Origin: Zelopaecilomyces penicillatus
Taxonomy: Eukaryota; Ascomycota; Sordariomycetes; Hypocreales; Pseudodiploosporaceae
Direction: 5' to 3'
Assembly: GCA_005765155.1 (NCBI GenBank)
Contig: VCCP01000004.1
Span: forward strand, 3,534,001-3,598,000
Length of the DNA: 64,000 nucleotides
In this document: positions 10,898-23,959 of the stretch, one piece after another
How the letters are laid out: each line of letters opens with the position of its first letter
Position numbering within the stretch: the first letter of the stretch is position 1
Translations under genes and position numbers: made by a program
Notes under the pieces: model-generated
The model's input: only the letters and a program-made list of their open reading frames with translations
The model's database searches: none
Told to the model about the DNA's origin: nothing

Positions 10898-13800
10898 ATG
10901 TTGCCGTTAGTTCAGAGGAACCGGCACGCGGTGCCATCCCACAACTTTGACTCCTTGGTAACTCGGCATGACCACGACGACTCATTACCGGTCCATCAAC
11001 ATCGGCGAGCGGCTTCGTCACCCTACCATGGCGCTCTGCCTTTTCGAACTTCTCGATCCCAACAAAGAATAGCAGTGTCCTCAATTTTGCGCTCACCCCC
11101 TGAAATAGAAAACCACCTTCGTCGCAAAACACCAAACGGTACCATCGATGCTGGTTATGATGGTTCTCACACACAACTTTCGCTAGGCTCCCGACCTTTG
11201 AAACATATGATCATGCCTGCTCCCACCAGTCTAAGCCCAGCTTCCCCGTCTGCCAATCCTGCTCACTATGTTTACCCTTCCCGAAATGGGTTGGCTATGG
11301 AATACCAACTGGCTGAGGGTCGAGAGAGAGCTTATTTAGGAACACCTTCGTTTTTCACCAGTTCTTCCATGTCTTCCTTCACTATTCCAAATGGGTCATT
11401 AGATATTTCCACACCTTGTCAGCCATGGCAGCTCCCATATCACGTTTCGTCAACCCGAATGGCGACATTGGATCATTTACCTCTCACGACTGCCGAGTAC
11501 GATGCCCACCCGCTCTTTCCTCACCCTACCCCCACATCTGAGTCGTTGCCATTAAACCACACCATCTGGCAGCACAATTCTGAAGCCCGGAATTCAAATC
11601 TGCACAAACGACCTGACGCGAGTTTCTCATTGAATCATGTTTATATAACTTCACCCATTCAAGAGCCATGTTCTCTGCCACAGTACGAGCACTCATTCGG
11701 CCCGGCGTCAAGCCATGAGCCATTGACTCGTCCACTCATTGACTTACAGGCCTTAAGCCTGAAACCAAATTTGAACCATGAAGCAACGAACCCGGATCAG
11801 AACCAACAGGCTCAACCACATTTCAGAGAAAGGGTCCTGAATCAGGCATACAGCGCGTACAATGATCTGTTAGGAAATATTCAAGCAAGTAGAAAAGCCA
11901 ATCACATGAAGACTACTTCTGGGTTTGATATATTGTCGAAGTTATTTGTGTACCCAAAGCCACCGAAACCTAAAAATGCTAACCCAAAAGATATGCGCCA
12001 GGGCAACCTCAACGACTTCCAGCGCAAGCCGGCGGAACTGGAGATGGTTTCAACCCAAGATTTGTCAACAAGCCACACTATCTTGACACGTGGGGTCCTT
12101 CAAAGAAACGATGTGGACTTTCGGGCGGCTCATTCTGGTTTACCAGCATGGTTCGATTCCGTTGCCACAGGTAATTTTCAAACGCCACCATCTAAATCCC
12201 ATGTCTTACCTTACTTGCCCGCATCACTAAATACCTCTACTCTGACTGTGAATTCGTCACCAACCGTCGTTGCTAAGTCTTCGTTATCTGTTTTGAAAAA
12301 TCTTTGCGAGCAAAGCAACTGGCAGTGGGTTGACGGATTACTGCTTGGCGGTTGTCTCTCTTATGGCCTGGAGCGATACAGTGATGCACTAATATGGTTC
12401 TCGAGGGTTGTTGCTTTAGACTCGAGGTAAAATCACTGCCCCGAGTGAACTGTCAAGTGGCTGTTCTCGTTGTCTGACTCATGTTGCAGTCATGTTGAGG
12501 CCATTACAAATATGGCCGCCACGTTGTATTGTCTCGGCCGTTTGTACGAGGCTGAACAGCATTGGTTGGAGGCCATCAGGCTGCAACCCCAGCATCTCGA
12601 GGCTGCAGAGCACCTGGTGGGTCTGCTATATAAGAAGCGGAGTCAAGAGGCCGTTAACATCATTGCCTACGTACAAAAAGCGCTAAGATTGAGTGAAACG
12701 GGCCCGGCTCGTCAGGTAAATTTAGATCAGTCTGACGCGAGTTTATCAGGGCTTTCCTTCTCAGACGGTATTGCGAACTTCAATGATTCTCAAACCAGTC
12801 AACCCAATATTTTGAGCTTTGCTTCTAGTGTGTACGACAGTTCTAGTCATGATACTGACATTAGCTACTATGGATCTAGCGGTTACGCTCTGTCTGGAAG
12901 TGAAAATGGCAGGATCCTTGCATTGGTCCACGCTAAAGGCACTATGCTTTATAGCTTGAAAGATATTCGCGGAGCTTGTCAAGCGTTTGAAGAAGCTGTT
13001 CTGATTGGTACTGGGCGGCGCATCAATACTCTCTTCGAATTGGTGTGTCGTATTCAAACGGTCTTGACAGGAGAGGTTGCATTGGCGTCAAATGTTCGAG
13101 GACAGCCTTTTCTGAGTTCACTATTACTTTCACCAGACAGAGCTCGTCAAACTGCCCACCTTGTTTTTGCTAACGGAGGCGAGCTTCCTGGTTTATCATG
13201 CGTTCCTCATGGTGCTGGGAAGCGGGCAGCTATCCAAACAACAAGTAATTCCCTACTTTCACTCGCCAAGATATTTCAGGATACGATGTCTAGTGGTAAT
13301 ACTGACTCGAACCTTGCTGGGCGACCACCCGGGATTGGCGACATCTTGGCTCTATATTACTTATCACTCTCACTACAAGAAAGTCCCTCGACAGCAAATA
13401 ATGTTGGCATACTTCTTGCTGGTATCCAACAGGTTATTTCTGCCAATCCATTTGGCACAATGGCAGTTCTTTCGCCCCAGTCTCCTTTACCTGGGATTAC
13501 CCCGGGAAGCGGGTTAGCTTTAGCTCTGGCTTATTATAATTATGGGCTGCGTCTGGACCCTAAACATGTCCACCTTCATACGAATCTTGGAAGTTTGCTG
13601 AAGGACATAGGCCAATTGGACCTTGCAATTGAAATGTATGAGCGGGCAGTCGCTTGTGACGGGACATTTGACATTGCTTTAACAAATCTCGCCAACGCAG
13701 TCAAGGACCGAGGCCGCATCAACGATGCGATAGCATATTATAAACGCGCGGTACGGTCGAATCCCGGATTTGCTGAAGCCGTGTGTGGCCTATTGACCGC

Positions 13801-15890
13801 ATTGAACTCGGTGTGTGACTGGCGGGGTCGAGGTGGTGTTATACTCGAGTCCGGCAAGTATGATAGGTGGCATGTCAATGAGCATGGCGCTCTTGTTGAT
13901 GCACAAATCTCCCGCCGTGGGTGCGGTCTCACTCAACGGGTCGCTGATGTTGTCAGTCAGCAACTTGAAGAGGCCTCATATTGGGGTCGCAATTCAATTC
14001 AGCCATTGGTCGTTCATACGTTAACTGGGCAATTAGAGGATTACTGTGACGATCCACACTTTGATTTGGCTAAGGGGCTGGGTAGCTGGGTCGGCAGACC
14101 ATGGGAGGGTTCACGTTTAATACGCCTGATTGAGCGAGCTACTCGCGTTATTCTGAGGAGAAGGTATCGGGACCTATACGAAACGGAGACAAACGTTTCT
14201 GACTCACGGTACCTACGACCACGGCTACCGTCAAGCCTCATTATTCCTTCCGCCCCAACAGTGCTTCCGTTTCATACCTTCACTTGTCCACTCAATGCTA
14301 AAGATATTCGCATTATATCACAACGAAATGCGCTGCGAATTTCCTGCTCTACAATGCGGTCACCATGGCTTCCGGCCACGGTATATCCGCCGCCAAGACC
14401 CCCCAATCCTCACCTAAATATCGGCTACCTGTCTTCTGACTTCAACAACCACCCTTTGGCTCATTTGTAAGAATATCCTCCACACCCTCAACGCCTTCCA
14501 TACTCCATGCACAACGTGTGCTCGTTGAAGAAATGTGACACTGGCTAACTGGCTGTTCTTATGGGTGATTTGTAGGATGCAATCCGTGTTTGGCCTTCAT
14601 AACTCGAAACGGGCTCGAGCGATCTGCTACGCCACCACCGCAAGCGACGGATCAGTACATCGACAGCAGATTGAGAATGAGGCGCCGGTTTTTCGTGATG
14701 TAAGCAGCTGGTCGTCAGATAAACTGATAGAGCAAATTGTGCATGACCAGATTCACATCCTGGTCAATCTCAACGGTTATACTAGAGGAGCACGGAACGA
14801 GATATTTGCCGCCCGGCCAGCTCCAATTCAGATGTCTTTCATGGGATTTGCAGGTTCTCTTGGGGCGGAATGGTGTGACTACATCCTAGCAGATGCAACC
14901 GCAATTCCGCATGACACGCTGCGGCCGTGGAGGCGCAATGTCAGCATAGAGGATGTTTTCTATGATGATAATGAGAGTGACCAGCCAGGGTGGATGTATT
15001 CGGAAAATATCATCTTTTGCCCGGATACTTTCTTCTGTTGTGATCACGCGCAATCGTCAGACGAAGTCAAGTACAAATTGACATGGGAAGAAGACATCAA
15101 TCGCAGGTGGGCGATGCGTAAGGAACTTTTCCCTTACATCGCCGATGACACCATTATATTGGCAAATTTCAACCAATTATACAAGGTAAGTCTGTGGCGA
15201 CAACTTTTCTACAATGACCTCAGAGCATGTCCACTAAATTTCTTCCGTCATTAGATAGAACCTACGACATTTCGAAGCTGGTTAAGAATTTTAACTCGTG
15301 CCCCGAAGGCCCTTCTTTGGCTGTTGAGGTTTCCCGAACTAGGCGAACATAACCTACGACGTACGGCAGAGGCCTGGGCAGGGCCTGAGGTTGCTAGTCG
15401 CCTGATTTTCACCGATGTTGCACCCAAGAGCCAACACATCTCGCGAGCGCGAGTGTGTGATCTTTTTCTTGACACGCCAGAGTGCAATGCCCACACGACT
15501 GCTGCAGACGTGTTGTGGTCTAGCACCCCTCTTCTTACGTTCCCCCGATATCCTTACAAGATGTGCTCTCGAATGGCTGCATCTATTTTAAAGGGTGCGC
15601 TTCCAAAGTCAACAGAAGGTCAACGAGTAGCAGGTGAATTGATTGTAGAAAGCGAAGCCGACTACGAAGAAATGGCTACTGAGTTGGCTAGGGGGCTGAC
15701 CTACACCACCACCTCGACAGGCTACAGTCAAGGTATAGGGCGTCTTGCGGAGATGCGTGAGATTTTGTGGAAGAACAAGTGGCAATGTGGACTGTTTGAC
15801 ACACGCCGATGGGTAGATAACTTGGAACGAGCATACGACGAGGCATGGAGGCGATGGGTAGTTGGAGAAGGAGGAGACATCTATCTTTGA
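10898..15890 (+). CDS. TPR-containing O-GlcNAc transferase (GT41), four exons
   Basis: Exons are 10898-12426, 12490-14466, 14576-15185 and 15255-15890, giving 1583 aa. All three introns are GT-AG and phases join exactly. The product transfers GlcNAc from UDP-GlcNAc to Ser/Thr of nuclear and cytosolic proteins. A low-complexity region rich in Ser, Pro and His fills about residues 1-460. TPR-like helices follow at about 460-560 and 850-945, then CDW at about 952. The catalytic half has SSDFNNHPLAHLMQS (1158-1172), LNGYTRGARNE, RPAPIQ, FNQLYK (Lys1372), KSQH (Lys1430, His1433) and HTTAADVLW (His1452 to Asp1457). These match human OGT K842, K898, H901, H920-T922 and D925 as I recall them, so activity is expected. 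The splice between exons 2 and 3 falls inside the NHPxxHLMQS motif, which confirms the join. ATG 10898 is the first in-frame ATG after a stop at 10847; a spliced upstream exon is possible. There are fewer TPRs than in animal OGT. Confidence 0.93.
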
Positions 15891-17465
15891 TAAGCCAGAT
15901 TAATCGAAGAGGCATTTTAACTCACTCCATGTAAGTTACGGATGGCTAGCAGACTAGTATTCGTTCTTGAGCAACGGGTCGTCCCTTAGCGCCAAAACGG
16001 CACTGATTCGGGGAGATTGGCGCGGGGTTGAGTGTGACCTACAGACTCAATATGTACGTTGTCCTGAATATTCAGTATATGAAAAGTGGCTATAAATTTT
16101 GCGTTAATGAACAAGTGTGTCGAATCTGTCCGGCCGTGCAGAAAACACGGTAGTATCCGTACGAACAAGTGAGGTTCAGGTAACATATGCCCTTGCTGAA
16201 CAAGTGGAGATATTCTGACAAATACTGTCGTACCCAGTCCTCGGTATGATTGTGGATTTCGATTCTGATTAGGGTCCGTGTAATGTGGTGAGAAGGAGGT
16301 GTAACAGGCCAGGCAGTTTGAGAGAAAATGATTTTGCGATTGAGACATAATGCCCCCACTGGACTCAGCCTTCAAATCAAAATCCGGACTACATAATAAG
16401 CTATAATTAATCACATTGATGTGATATTTGGAAGGATCGATACTATCGGTAGAGTAAGACGACAATGCCAGGAAATCAGTGGAATGTGCTTTAGACTGAC
16501 TGTGTTGTGAACAATGTAAGGTAAATCGGTACTTCGGTACTTATTTATGGTGCCCCACCAGTCAAAAATTACTTCATGACGGAGGGCAGGCTTCCACTGG
16601 GCGGTATTAGACGGTGACACACAATGATTACGGATGGCCGGTAAGTACCTACTATAGTAGGTAGGTAGGTTGGTGTGTAGGTACTAGTAGGTAAGCAGGC
16701 AACTACTAACCTGTAGCACCTAGGCTACAGGGTACTTCACAGTACATTACGGGTCCTCGGACCCAAGTCGCTGTCGAGGTGGCCTTAGTCCGTATCGTCT
16801 CCTCTTGTTCCCTCGTTGCCTCCGCTCTTCCGTATTTCATTGCGACAACAGATCGAACCACACCCAAGTACCAACAGTGATAAACACACACCATACTTCC
16901 ACATTTCATCTGCACCCCTGTCAGCCCCCCACACCCCCTCATCCATCTCATCCCCGTCTCCCCGGTCGCCAGTTTTCTGCAGATGCTAGTGGAGCTGTAC
17001 AGGCTGGCGCCAGTCTCAACAGCGGCATCCTGGCAGTAGATCCTGGATGGACTCCAGAAGGTTTAAATCGTGAGAGTTAAGTTTGAGCTGGTCCCCAATC
17101 ATGGCGGCCACAATTTTTCTCTACACTTTTTATCGACACGCACATAGCTTCAAACTCAGTTCTGTAGAACAGAGCTAACTATCTATTACGCCTCTACTTA
17201 CACCATATGAATCCGCCACAAGGCTGTCCTCTTCGTCGGCACACCTTTAATAACTCCATTCCACCCTCGCCTTTGATTTTTGGCTCGGACTCCAGTTTCT
17301 CTCAACTTCAACGCCATTTACGAATCAGTCACTATCCTTGACCTCATCGTCGCACATTCCCTGCCCTACCTACGGGCAGTTTAGCCACTGGTGAGCTTTG
17401 GCAACCTTGTTTCGAAGGTTCCCAGCTTCACTCAGCCAAGTCAACCATCTCAACGTTCTTCTCCC
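15891..17465. promoter_or_regulatory. Intergenic region between OGT and flbD
   Basis: About 1.57 kb with no convincing gene. Open frames at 15986-16465 (minus) and 16805-17080 (plus) look random. A cluster of GTAGGTA/GTACTAG repeats lies at 16645-16695. The last 600 bp are C/T-rich and likely hold the flbD promoter and leader. GTGAGC at 17391, 75 nt before the flbD ATG, could be a 5'-leader splice donor or simply in-frame leader. Confidence 0.45.
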
Positions 17466-18347
17466 ATGGCTTGCCACAGACGAGGACCATGGTCCAATGC
17501 TGAGGACGGATATTTGATGCAACTGGTCCAGACGCATGGACCACTCAACTGGGTGCGCATTGCTCAAACATTGGGCTCAAGAACACCTAAGCAGTGCCGC
17601 GAGCGATATCACCAGAACCTTAAGCCAACCCTCAACCACGACCCTATCACACCCGAAGAGGGCGTGCAGATCGAGCGACTCGTTCACGAGATTGGGAAGC
17701 GATGGGCCGAGATTGCTCGCCGGTTGCATGGCCGAAGCGACAATGCGGTAAAGAATTGGTGGAATGGCAGCCAAAATCGCCGGAAACGACAAGACCGCCG
17801 GCGCACCGTGCAGCCCGCGACAACATATGACGACAGGTACCCGCGAGCTTCCATGTCCATGACATCAAACGCTGGTCTCTCTCTCCCAAGAGCTGCTCGT
17901 CCCCTCTCACCAAGCAGCCAACACCACCAAGCTTCATCGCCATGGCTAGATGCACCTCTACCTTCCCCATGCTACTCCGAGTCTGCTGAATCAGATACTG
18001 GATCAAACTACACCACATCTCCTACTCGAACATCTCGGTTGCTGCCTGCCCCTGTCGAACTTGCCCCTCTCCGAACATGGCCACCCGCAGCCATCGAGTC
18101 GGCAGCTCAGCTACCACGTCTCAGTTCTCTAGCATCCCCTGCATTATCCAAAGGACACTCGGAGGCTCACTTCCATATTCCATCAAGGCCATGTTATGGA
18201 CAGTTACCCACAGCGCCAAGTTCCCCAGTGCAGCCCCAGGCGGCAGAGCAGCAGCGGCCGCCATCGATACCTGTACAGCATATCATGCAGCGCACTGGAT
18301 CTGTTGACCGAGACTCAAGGATGAATGTGGCAGCTTTGCTTGCTTAA
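17466..18347 (+). CDS. flbD: FlbD/RCA-1-like two-repeat Myb transcription factor
   Basis: Single exon, 293 aa. Two Myb repeats sit at the N-terminus. The first is RRGPWSNAEDGYLMQLV...NWVRIAQTLGSRTPKQCRERYHQNLKP (Trp9, Trp29). The second, after the LNHDPITPEEG linker, is KRWAEIARRLHGRSDNAVKNWWNG (Trp80, Trp98-99), followed by a basic NRRKRQDRRR tail. The rest is Ser/Pro/Gln-rich and probably disordered. Repeat order, linker and N-terminal placement are those of Aspergillus FlbD and Neurospora RCA-1 (about 310 aa), nuclear regulators of conidiation and sexual development. The first in-frame ATG is 17466; the frame stays open for 25 codons upstream with only a GTG at its head, so I chose the ATG next to the Myb repeat. 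It stands alone with long non-coding flanks on both sides, common for developmental regulators. Confidence 0.9.
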   Translation: MACHRRGPWSNAEDGYLMQLVQTHGPLNWVRIAQTLGSRTPKQCRERYHQNLKPTLNHDPITPEEGVQIERLVHEIGKRWAEIARRLHGRSDNAVKNWWNGSQNRRKRQDRRRTVQPATTYDDRYPRASMSMTSNAGLSLPRAARPLSPSSQHHQASSPWLDAPLPSPCYSESAESDTGSNYTTSPTRTSRLLPAPVELAPLRTWPPAAIESAAQLPRLSSLASPALSKGHSEAHFHIPSRPCYGQLPTAPSSPVQPQAAEQQRPPSIPVQHIMQRTGSVDRDSRMNVAALLA

Positions 18348-20833
18348 AGCAGTCACCCTGTTCACATTCAGAAATTTTTTGATGCTATTATCTACTAATG
18401 AAGATGGGAATGGGCGGGTGTTTTTTTCTTTGGGTTTTTTGCAGGAGCGGTTGAGTGTAATGGCTATTGTATATCATAAATTTTCGGGTATTATCACTGG
18501 TACGAGGTTTTGGGCAGGGTCAAAAACGGTGTCAAACGGAGTTTATTTCAGCTGACGATGGCAGTCGTCCGAGCTTGTCTTTGTTTTCATATATCTATAT
18601 ACCAAGGCTAACAGGCCGTCGATTTTGGAGATACCAGCGATGCGACAAGCGACGAAAGAACAATGACACAAATCAATATTTTGATACACTAGCATTGGCT
18701 CCCTGTTCAAAGTGAATGTGTGAATACGTATCAAGGTCTATAAACGGACTTGTTTCAAAGATGGCTGTAATTTTACCAGCTGTAGCCGTACTGGCAAACA
18801 AGTTGTGGAGTTCTGTGATTTACGTGGTATGAAGCAAAAAAAGGCGCCCAAAAGGATAAAACTACCCCCGGGTCGGTGTCAAAATTAGGCTGTGCGGCAT
18901 AGCCGAGGCGGTGGTAACGGGCGGGCGGTATGATTTGGAATTTTCAACATTGGCACTCCTTCGGAACCCGAAATGGATCGACAGCAACAAGGCCAAGAGG
19001 AAGATGAGGGAGGGCGGGGGTTGAACATTGGGCTTTGGCAGGCTAAAAACGTAAAGGGTAAGGACGGGGGGTGGGGCGGATGTAGCCTTCCCTGTAGCCT
19101 CGATCTCACCGCGTGGGTGCTAGGCTCTCCAGCATCGCAAGTGCTACTTACGTATGGGGAGAAGCTCCCTAACTTCAGGTGGTCTTTGCATCATGACGTT
19201 GCATATTACAGCAACTCGGGAGCTCTAGAAACTCTGCCATCCGTAACTGGATATTTATCGCATTTTACTATCTTCTATAGTCGACACGAGCAGATGCACA
19301 CACAAGGCAAAAGGTCCTGGCCACTACGAGTGAGGGGGGCCAAAGAAAAGGCGTTGCGCACTGTTTGGAACGAATATATAATTACTCATCGTGGCAGGTT
19401 TGGATGGTGGGCGGTATCCACCGTGTTGCTTCCCCTGGCCAGCTGCTGGTCCCCATATCCTGGGCGTCCCGCAGCCGCTTACACCCTTCCGTCTGCATCA
19501 ACAACCGTTGAGATGGCCTGAGACGGTCTGAGGCTGCCTGGGAAGGAAGATCCTTGCGCTCTTACATGGATGCATGGCCACACACCTCAGGGAACACCGT
19601 TCAAGCCTGGGTGGGCGAGTAGAACACTCACCGTTGAGACACCTAAATCTCGCACCCATGGTGTAACAAAATAATAACATATAATAGCTACAAACTATAA
19701 ACAGCATGTCGTCGAGGCTGGAAGCACTGTTACATTATACGCCTGAAGTCTGGTGCTCGCTTTTGGAATGAACTGTAACCACAATATTATTGTAAAGGCG
19801 GGCATCTTCAACTAATAGTATAGTAGTAGATTCTCGTTTGGCATCGACAGGAACAGGGACCGGAACAAATGTCAAGCTTTGGTGGCGCGGCCCGGAGATG
19901 CAACTCGCCTCACTGGAACCATGAGTTTGACGCTGAGAAGTCAACTGAGCTCGTCTCAAATTTCCCCATGGCTGGCAAGACCGAAGAATAACGGGCAGGA
20001 TGGGCAGTTGGGAGTGTGTGCCGGTGTGGAGCCCCGATGAACAACGGGAAGTCGGTTATGAGCTGGTTGGGTTGTGGAGTGAAGGGGGGAGGGAGGGGGG
20101 GTGCGTAACCTTCTAGTATGTACCTAGACTAGATACCTGGTAAATTCAGCACAATGTATGCCTACAGTACATACCTGTCTTTACAGACAGGATGGCAGGG
20201 CGGTAGTGGGTGCTGGTTATGAACAGACACAAGCCTCCAACATGGGTTGCTCAGCCCAAAATGGCCATGATTAGTGATTACGGTGCGAACAGAGGGATGT
20301 AGCATTCGTCCAGAGTGTGAGCGGGACCAAAGGGGTGGGGCTTCAGTTGAAACGGTTTTTCTAGATGGGCCCCGAAATTTATCGATCGGTCAGGGGTTCT
20401 CCGAAGGTCTAGCTGAACGATGATTACTTTGTAAGATCTAACCGCCGCCCCACACAAGAGACGCAGGTTCCACACACAGAGTACCGAGTCCGCGGCTGGC
20501 AGTCGTTCGGCTTCTTCTGCTTCTAAGACCGAAATTCTTCGGGCACACTGGCCGATGAGACCTTGCCTTGCCCGCCCGACCGAAACGGCCAGGTGACCTG
20601 GGGCTGGCCCTGCTATGGAGTTGGGTTATCCCTCATCCTACCCACCAAGAAGGCAACTATTAATCAACAGATGAGTTAGTAAAGAAATATAACAATAAGA
20701 AACATAAACTCCAACATTCCCGCAGTACTGCTAAACACTTTTACTGTTTACTGGGCCGTTGAACCGACAACAGGACCTGCGTAAGGTCCAATGCATCGGG
20801 GGTTATCTTTTTGGTGTTTTTTTTTAGTGTGTT

Positions 20834-20854
20834 GGGGGGGGTGGGGGGGGGTGG
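20834..20854 (+). repeat. G8-T-G9-T-GG run
   Basis: Two uninterrupted G runs of 8 and 9 separated by one T, followed by more G. The G strand could fold into a G-quadruplex. It lies in the gene-poor stretch with no nearby gene start. Confidence 0.8.
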
Positions 20855-21267
20855 TTGTTTGTCCCGTTGGGCTTCAAAATAAACCTACTAGGTTACAGGT
20901 AGGTTAATAATACTTCACTCAGTTGTGTCAAAATGCAGCCCTGGCGGCCACTGGCTGCCGTGTCTGGTTTGTGTCTGAACATACCTATTCATGACAAAAC
21001 GTGCAGTAGGTGGGTACCTTATGCAGACATGCGTCAGTATGAGCGCAACAACACTTTGTCGGGACGGCGAACTGCGCCCCCAATGCTTGACGCTCTCACC
21101 CTGGCAAGACTGCCTGAACTACTACGTAGTAGTTTCAACGTTTACCTGAGTACGACATCCCGAACATTCCTTACGTACATACCATGTGCATGGTAATGCG
21201 TTCAAAGCTTCTGTAGCCTTGAGTTCTACTAGCACCTATTGCTTGGAATCTAGGCTCTCGAGTTTCT

Positions 21268-21299
21268 AAAAGAGAAAGAGAGAGAGAGAGAGAAAGAAA
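21268..21299 (+). repeat. GA microsatellite
   Basis: An AAAGAGAAAG start is followed by nine consecutive GA-type dinucleotides and AAAGAAA. A simple polypurine tract in non-coding DNA. Confidence 0.85.
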
Positions 21300-22731
21300 C
21301 TCGCATCAAATTACCAACATCATAAACAACACATATCCAATACCTTAGCACTGGGTAGGTATCAGCTGCACATGTAAATATATTCGTGTAAGGTATCTTA
21401 GTACTGGTAGTCTACATGTCTATTGGTAAGAATAGCACCCTCCTCTCCTGCCGTGCGCGCCCACATGGCCGTTTCCTCCACCAAGCGGCTCCACACCTGA
21501 ACCGTTGCGCTTTTCACGCGCATTCTGTACACATGTCGTGTACCTGTAGGCTGTAGCATCGACACCTCCTGACTCACGTAAAACCCGATTGCAGGCTAAT
21601 CAGTAGTCAGGTCAGGACCTTGGGACTTGCATCTCCACCTACACCTGCGATTAGGCATTGAATAGCTTCACCGTTTGTGCACATGCTCGAGCTGCAGGTA
21701 AGCTACCTAGGTAGGCACTCGTATGCTTGGTGCAGGTACGAGCATGGGCGGCATGGATGTGAAATTCTCAACAACGTTGTCAAAGGAATGCGACCTATTA
21801 TGATGGTACTTTCATTGCCCAAATACTGCTCCTTCCAAATTAATTTGCCAGCATATCATCTGATTTCAAGCAACACCCTATCCAAGGCTTGATGTATTTA
21901 CCTATACCCCGGCAGTTGCAATACGGAAGGTCAGCTAAGAAACGGTGCTCTGTCCGTTGATAGCAGACCAGCGTTGGACCCGAATGGTTAGCGTTTAAAT
22001 ACCCCACTCCCTGGCAGGTACGACGCAGCAGCTGTGCAAGGATTCCCAGGTCATGACAATACAGTACGCACACCCAGTGGGTCAGTGTTTGCAGTGTGTC
22101 AACGAACGCCTTCTGGTGTTCTGGGACCAGCACGTGCGACCCAGCGCCTCCCTATATTTTTCGGAGACTGTTTCTTTTGTTTTCCCTTTCCCCCATCAAT
22201 CCCGAAGAGAAAAAAAAAAGGTACCCACCCCGACGGCCAGCACCAGATCCAGTAATATTACACGCTTTCGCCCGATCTTCCAGCGGGCGTTGCCTCTCCA
22301 CGATCGATGACCCAAGCACTCTCTCACCTTTTCTCATGCACACACAGCCGGCAAACACGCAAAATTACCCTGCACATCTTTTCGTCTTAAAGCGCCCGTG
22401 CCTTCGCCCCAGCACCACTTCTGGTGTCAGAATATGTATGTACACATGGCTCTTCGGGACGTCATTCCCTTGGGTTGCTTGCAGTCTTCAGCCTTTTTGT
22501 GGAGATCAGGTCGCTCTATGTTGCCCTCAAAGGATCGATCTAATTAATTTTGCCTGTTACACAAATTGGCTTCCGTTGTACAATATCTTGTGCTGTATCC
22601 CACATAGCCTTACTTCCTGACCGTTTTGGCTGAAATAATTAGCATGCCGGTCAACAGCCGAGCAGCCCGTTACTGATCAATTATCGCTGTGCATTTACAT
22701 TTACACTCTTGCTTGTGAACGTTCTAGGGCT

Positions 22732-22743
22732 GGGGGGGGGGGG
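22732..22743 (+). repeat. Poly-G run (12 G)
   Basis: Homopolymer of 12 G in the non-coding stretch; sequencing length errors are likely here. Confidence 0.85.
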
Positions 22744-23935
22744 TGCTTTGTAAGTGTGTGGGAAAGCATTGTTGTACTCGAGTCGTCGCAATGGACGACA
22801 AGGGTTGCTAAAGTACGACGCAGCCTATCATTACGCACAGAGCCAACCAAGGCAAATATACAAAGGTAGGTACCTACTCTGACCTCCCTGTCCAACCGCA
22901 TGACACTACTCCGTACACCACCGTGCACCTCCCTGCTCACAGTAATAATGCTCCGACCATTCTCCTCGATATTTATCATTGCGCAAAGCAGGTACCTTAC
23001 TGACCTGGTCATAGTACCCACTCTGAGGCCCCCGTAACGGCAGTACATGCGGTGTGTTACCTGGCTCTTCCATCATACCACGTACAGTCTACAGGTGCCT
23101 TCTTCGGGGTCCAGCGATCTGGAATTATCGGTGTTGCCTCGCTTATCGAGCTTTTCTGGGCCTGGGGACAGTCTTGGGGCCGCTCACACCCCCCTCCCCC
23201 CTTTGTTCCTTTTCCATGTCTTGTTTTGTCTGGCAGCTGGTTCCTGTTTCCGTTTATGTTGCACTTTTCACCTTCCGTTCGGAGTCGTAGTTATCGCTTT
23301 TCCCACCTCCTGTCACACCCCGTCATTGCACTGGCTGTCAATCTGAGCGGCAATGTTTCAGTTCGACAACCCAGACACGTTGTCACCTCCAAAAACGTTG
23401 TCAACACCATCGTGATCTCGTTGTTGCAGCCTTGCCTCAGAACGCATCCGCCCGTGAGCGTTTATGGCAAGCGGTCTTTGCAGACGGCATTCGGATTGCA
23501 AAATTCGAGTGCAAAGTAGCCTTGTCATGTCGTAATCACCACCAGTCGAATCCCCTGTGCACCGCCCAACTGTTACTGCAGCAGGCTGCGGAGAACGTGC
23601 AATAATGCCTGCTTTGGATCAATAACCACTGTTGTTACTGATTAGTTATCACAATATCTTGCAGTCCTTGCACCCATCGGGAGCTTGCCGAGTCTGGCCT
23701 ACTTATGCTCCGTGTTACCCTAACAGGCTTTCTCACCACCTTTGGCCAGGCCAATCATCTATCGTGTAAGCTACTTCCTCGTAACTTGACCAATCAACGG
23801 GCCTTCCAACACTTCGGCCGCTCACACATCCTGTTTTGGCCATGGACAAATCCGAATTTCACTCACCGTTTTCGTGCACGTCCTCCCCATTACGGTAGCT
23901 CCCAGCATGTCTGACTTCTCAAACAACCAAACGAC

Positions 23936-23959
23936 TTCGGTTCTTCGGTTCTTCGGTTC
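23936..23959 (+). repeat. Three tandem copies of TTCGGTTC
   Basis: The 8-bp unit TTCGGTTC occurs three times head to tail with no mismatch. It is in non-coding DNA and has no evident function. Confidence 0.85.

Noticed and set aside
15986..16465. 159-aa open frame on the minus strand downstream of OGT
   Set aside because: No recognisable features and overlapped by another frame; the area more likely holds the OGT 3' UTR.
16805..17080. 91-aa proline-rich frame upstream of flbD
   Set aside because: Low-complexity C-rich leader sequence; not linked in phase to the Myb exon.
18973..19521. 182-aa open frame on the plus strand
   Set aside because: Random-looking composition (many Trp, Cys, Gly, Ser), no domain pattern, no supporting neighbour exons.
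22096..22620. 174-aa open frame on the plus strand
   Set aside because: Overlaps two other frames of similar length, is proline- and cysteine-rich with no motif, and depends on simple C/T-rich sequence.
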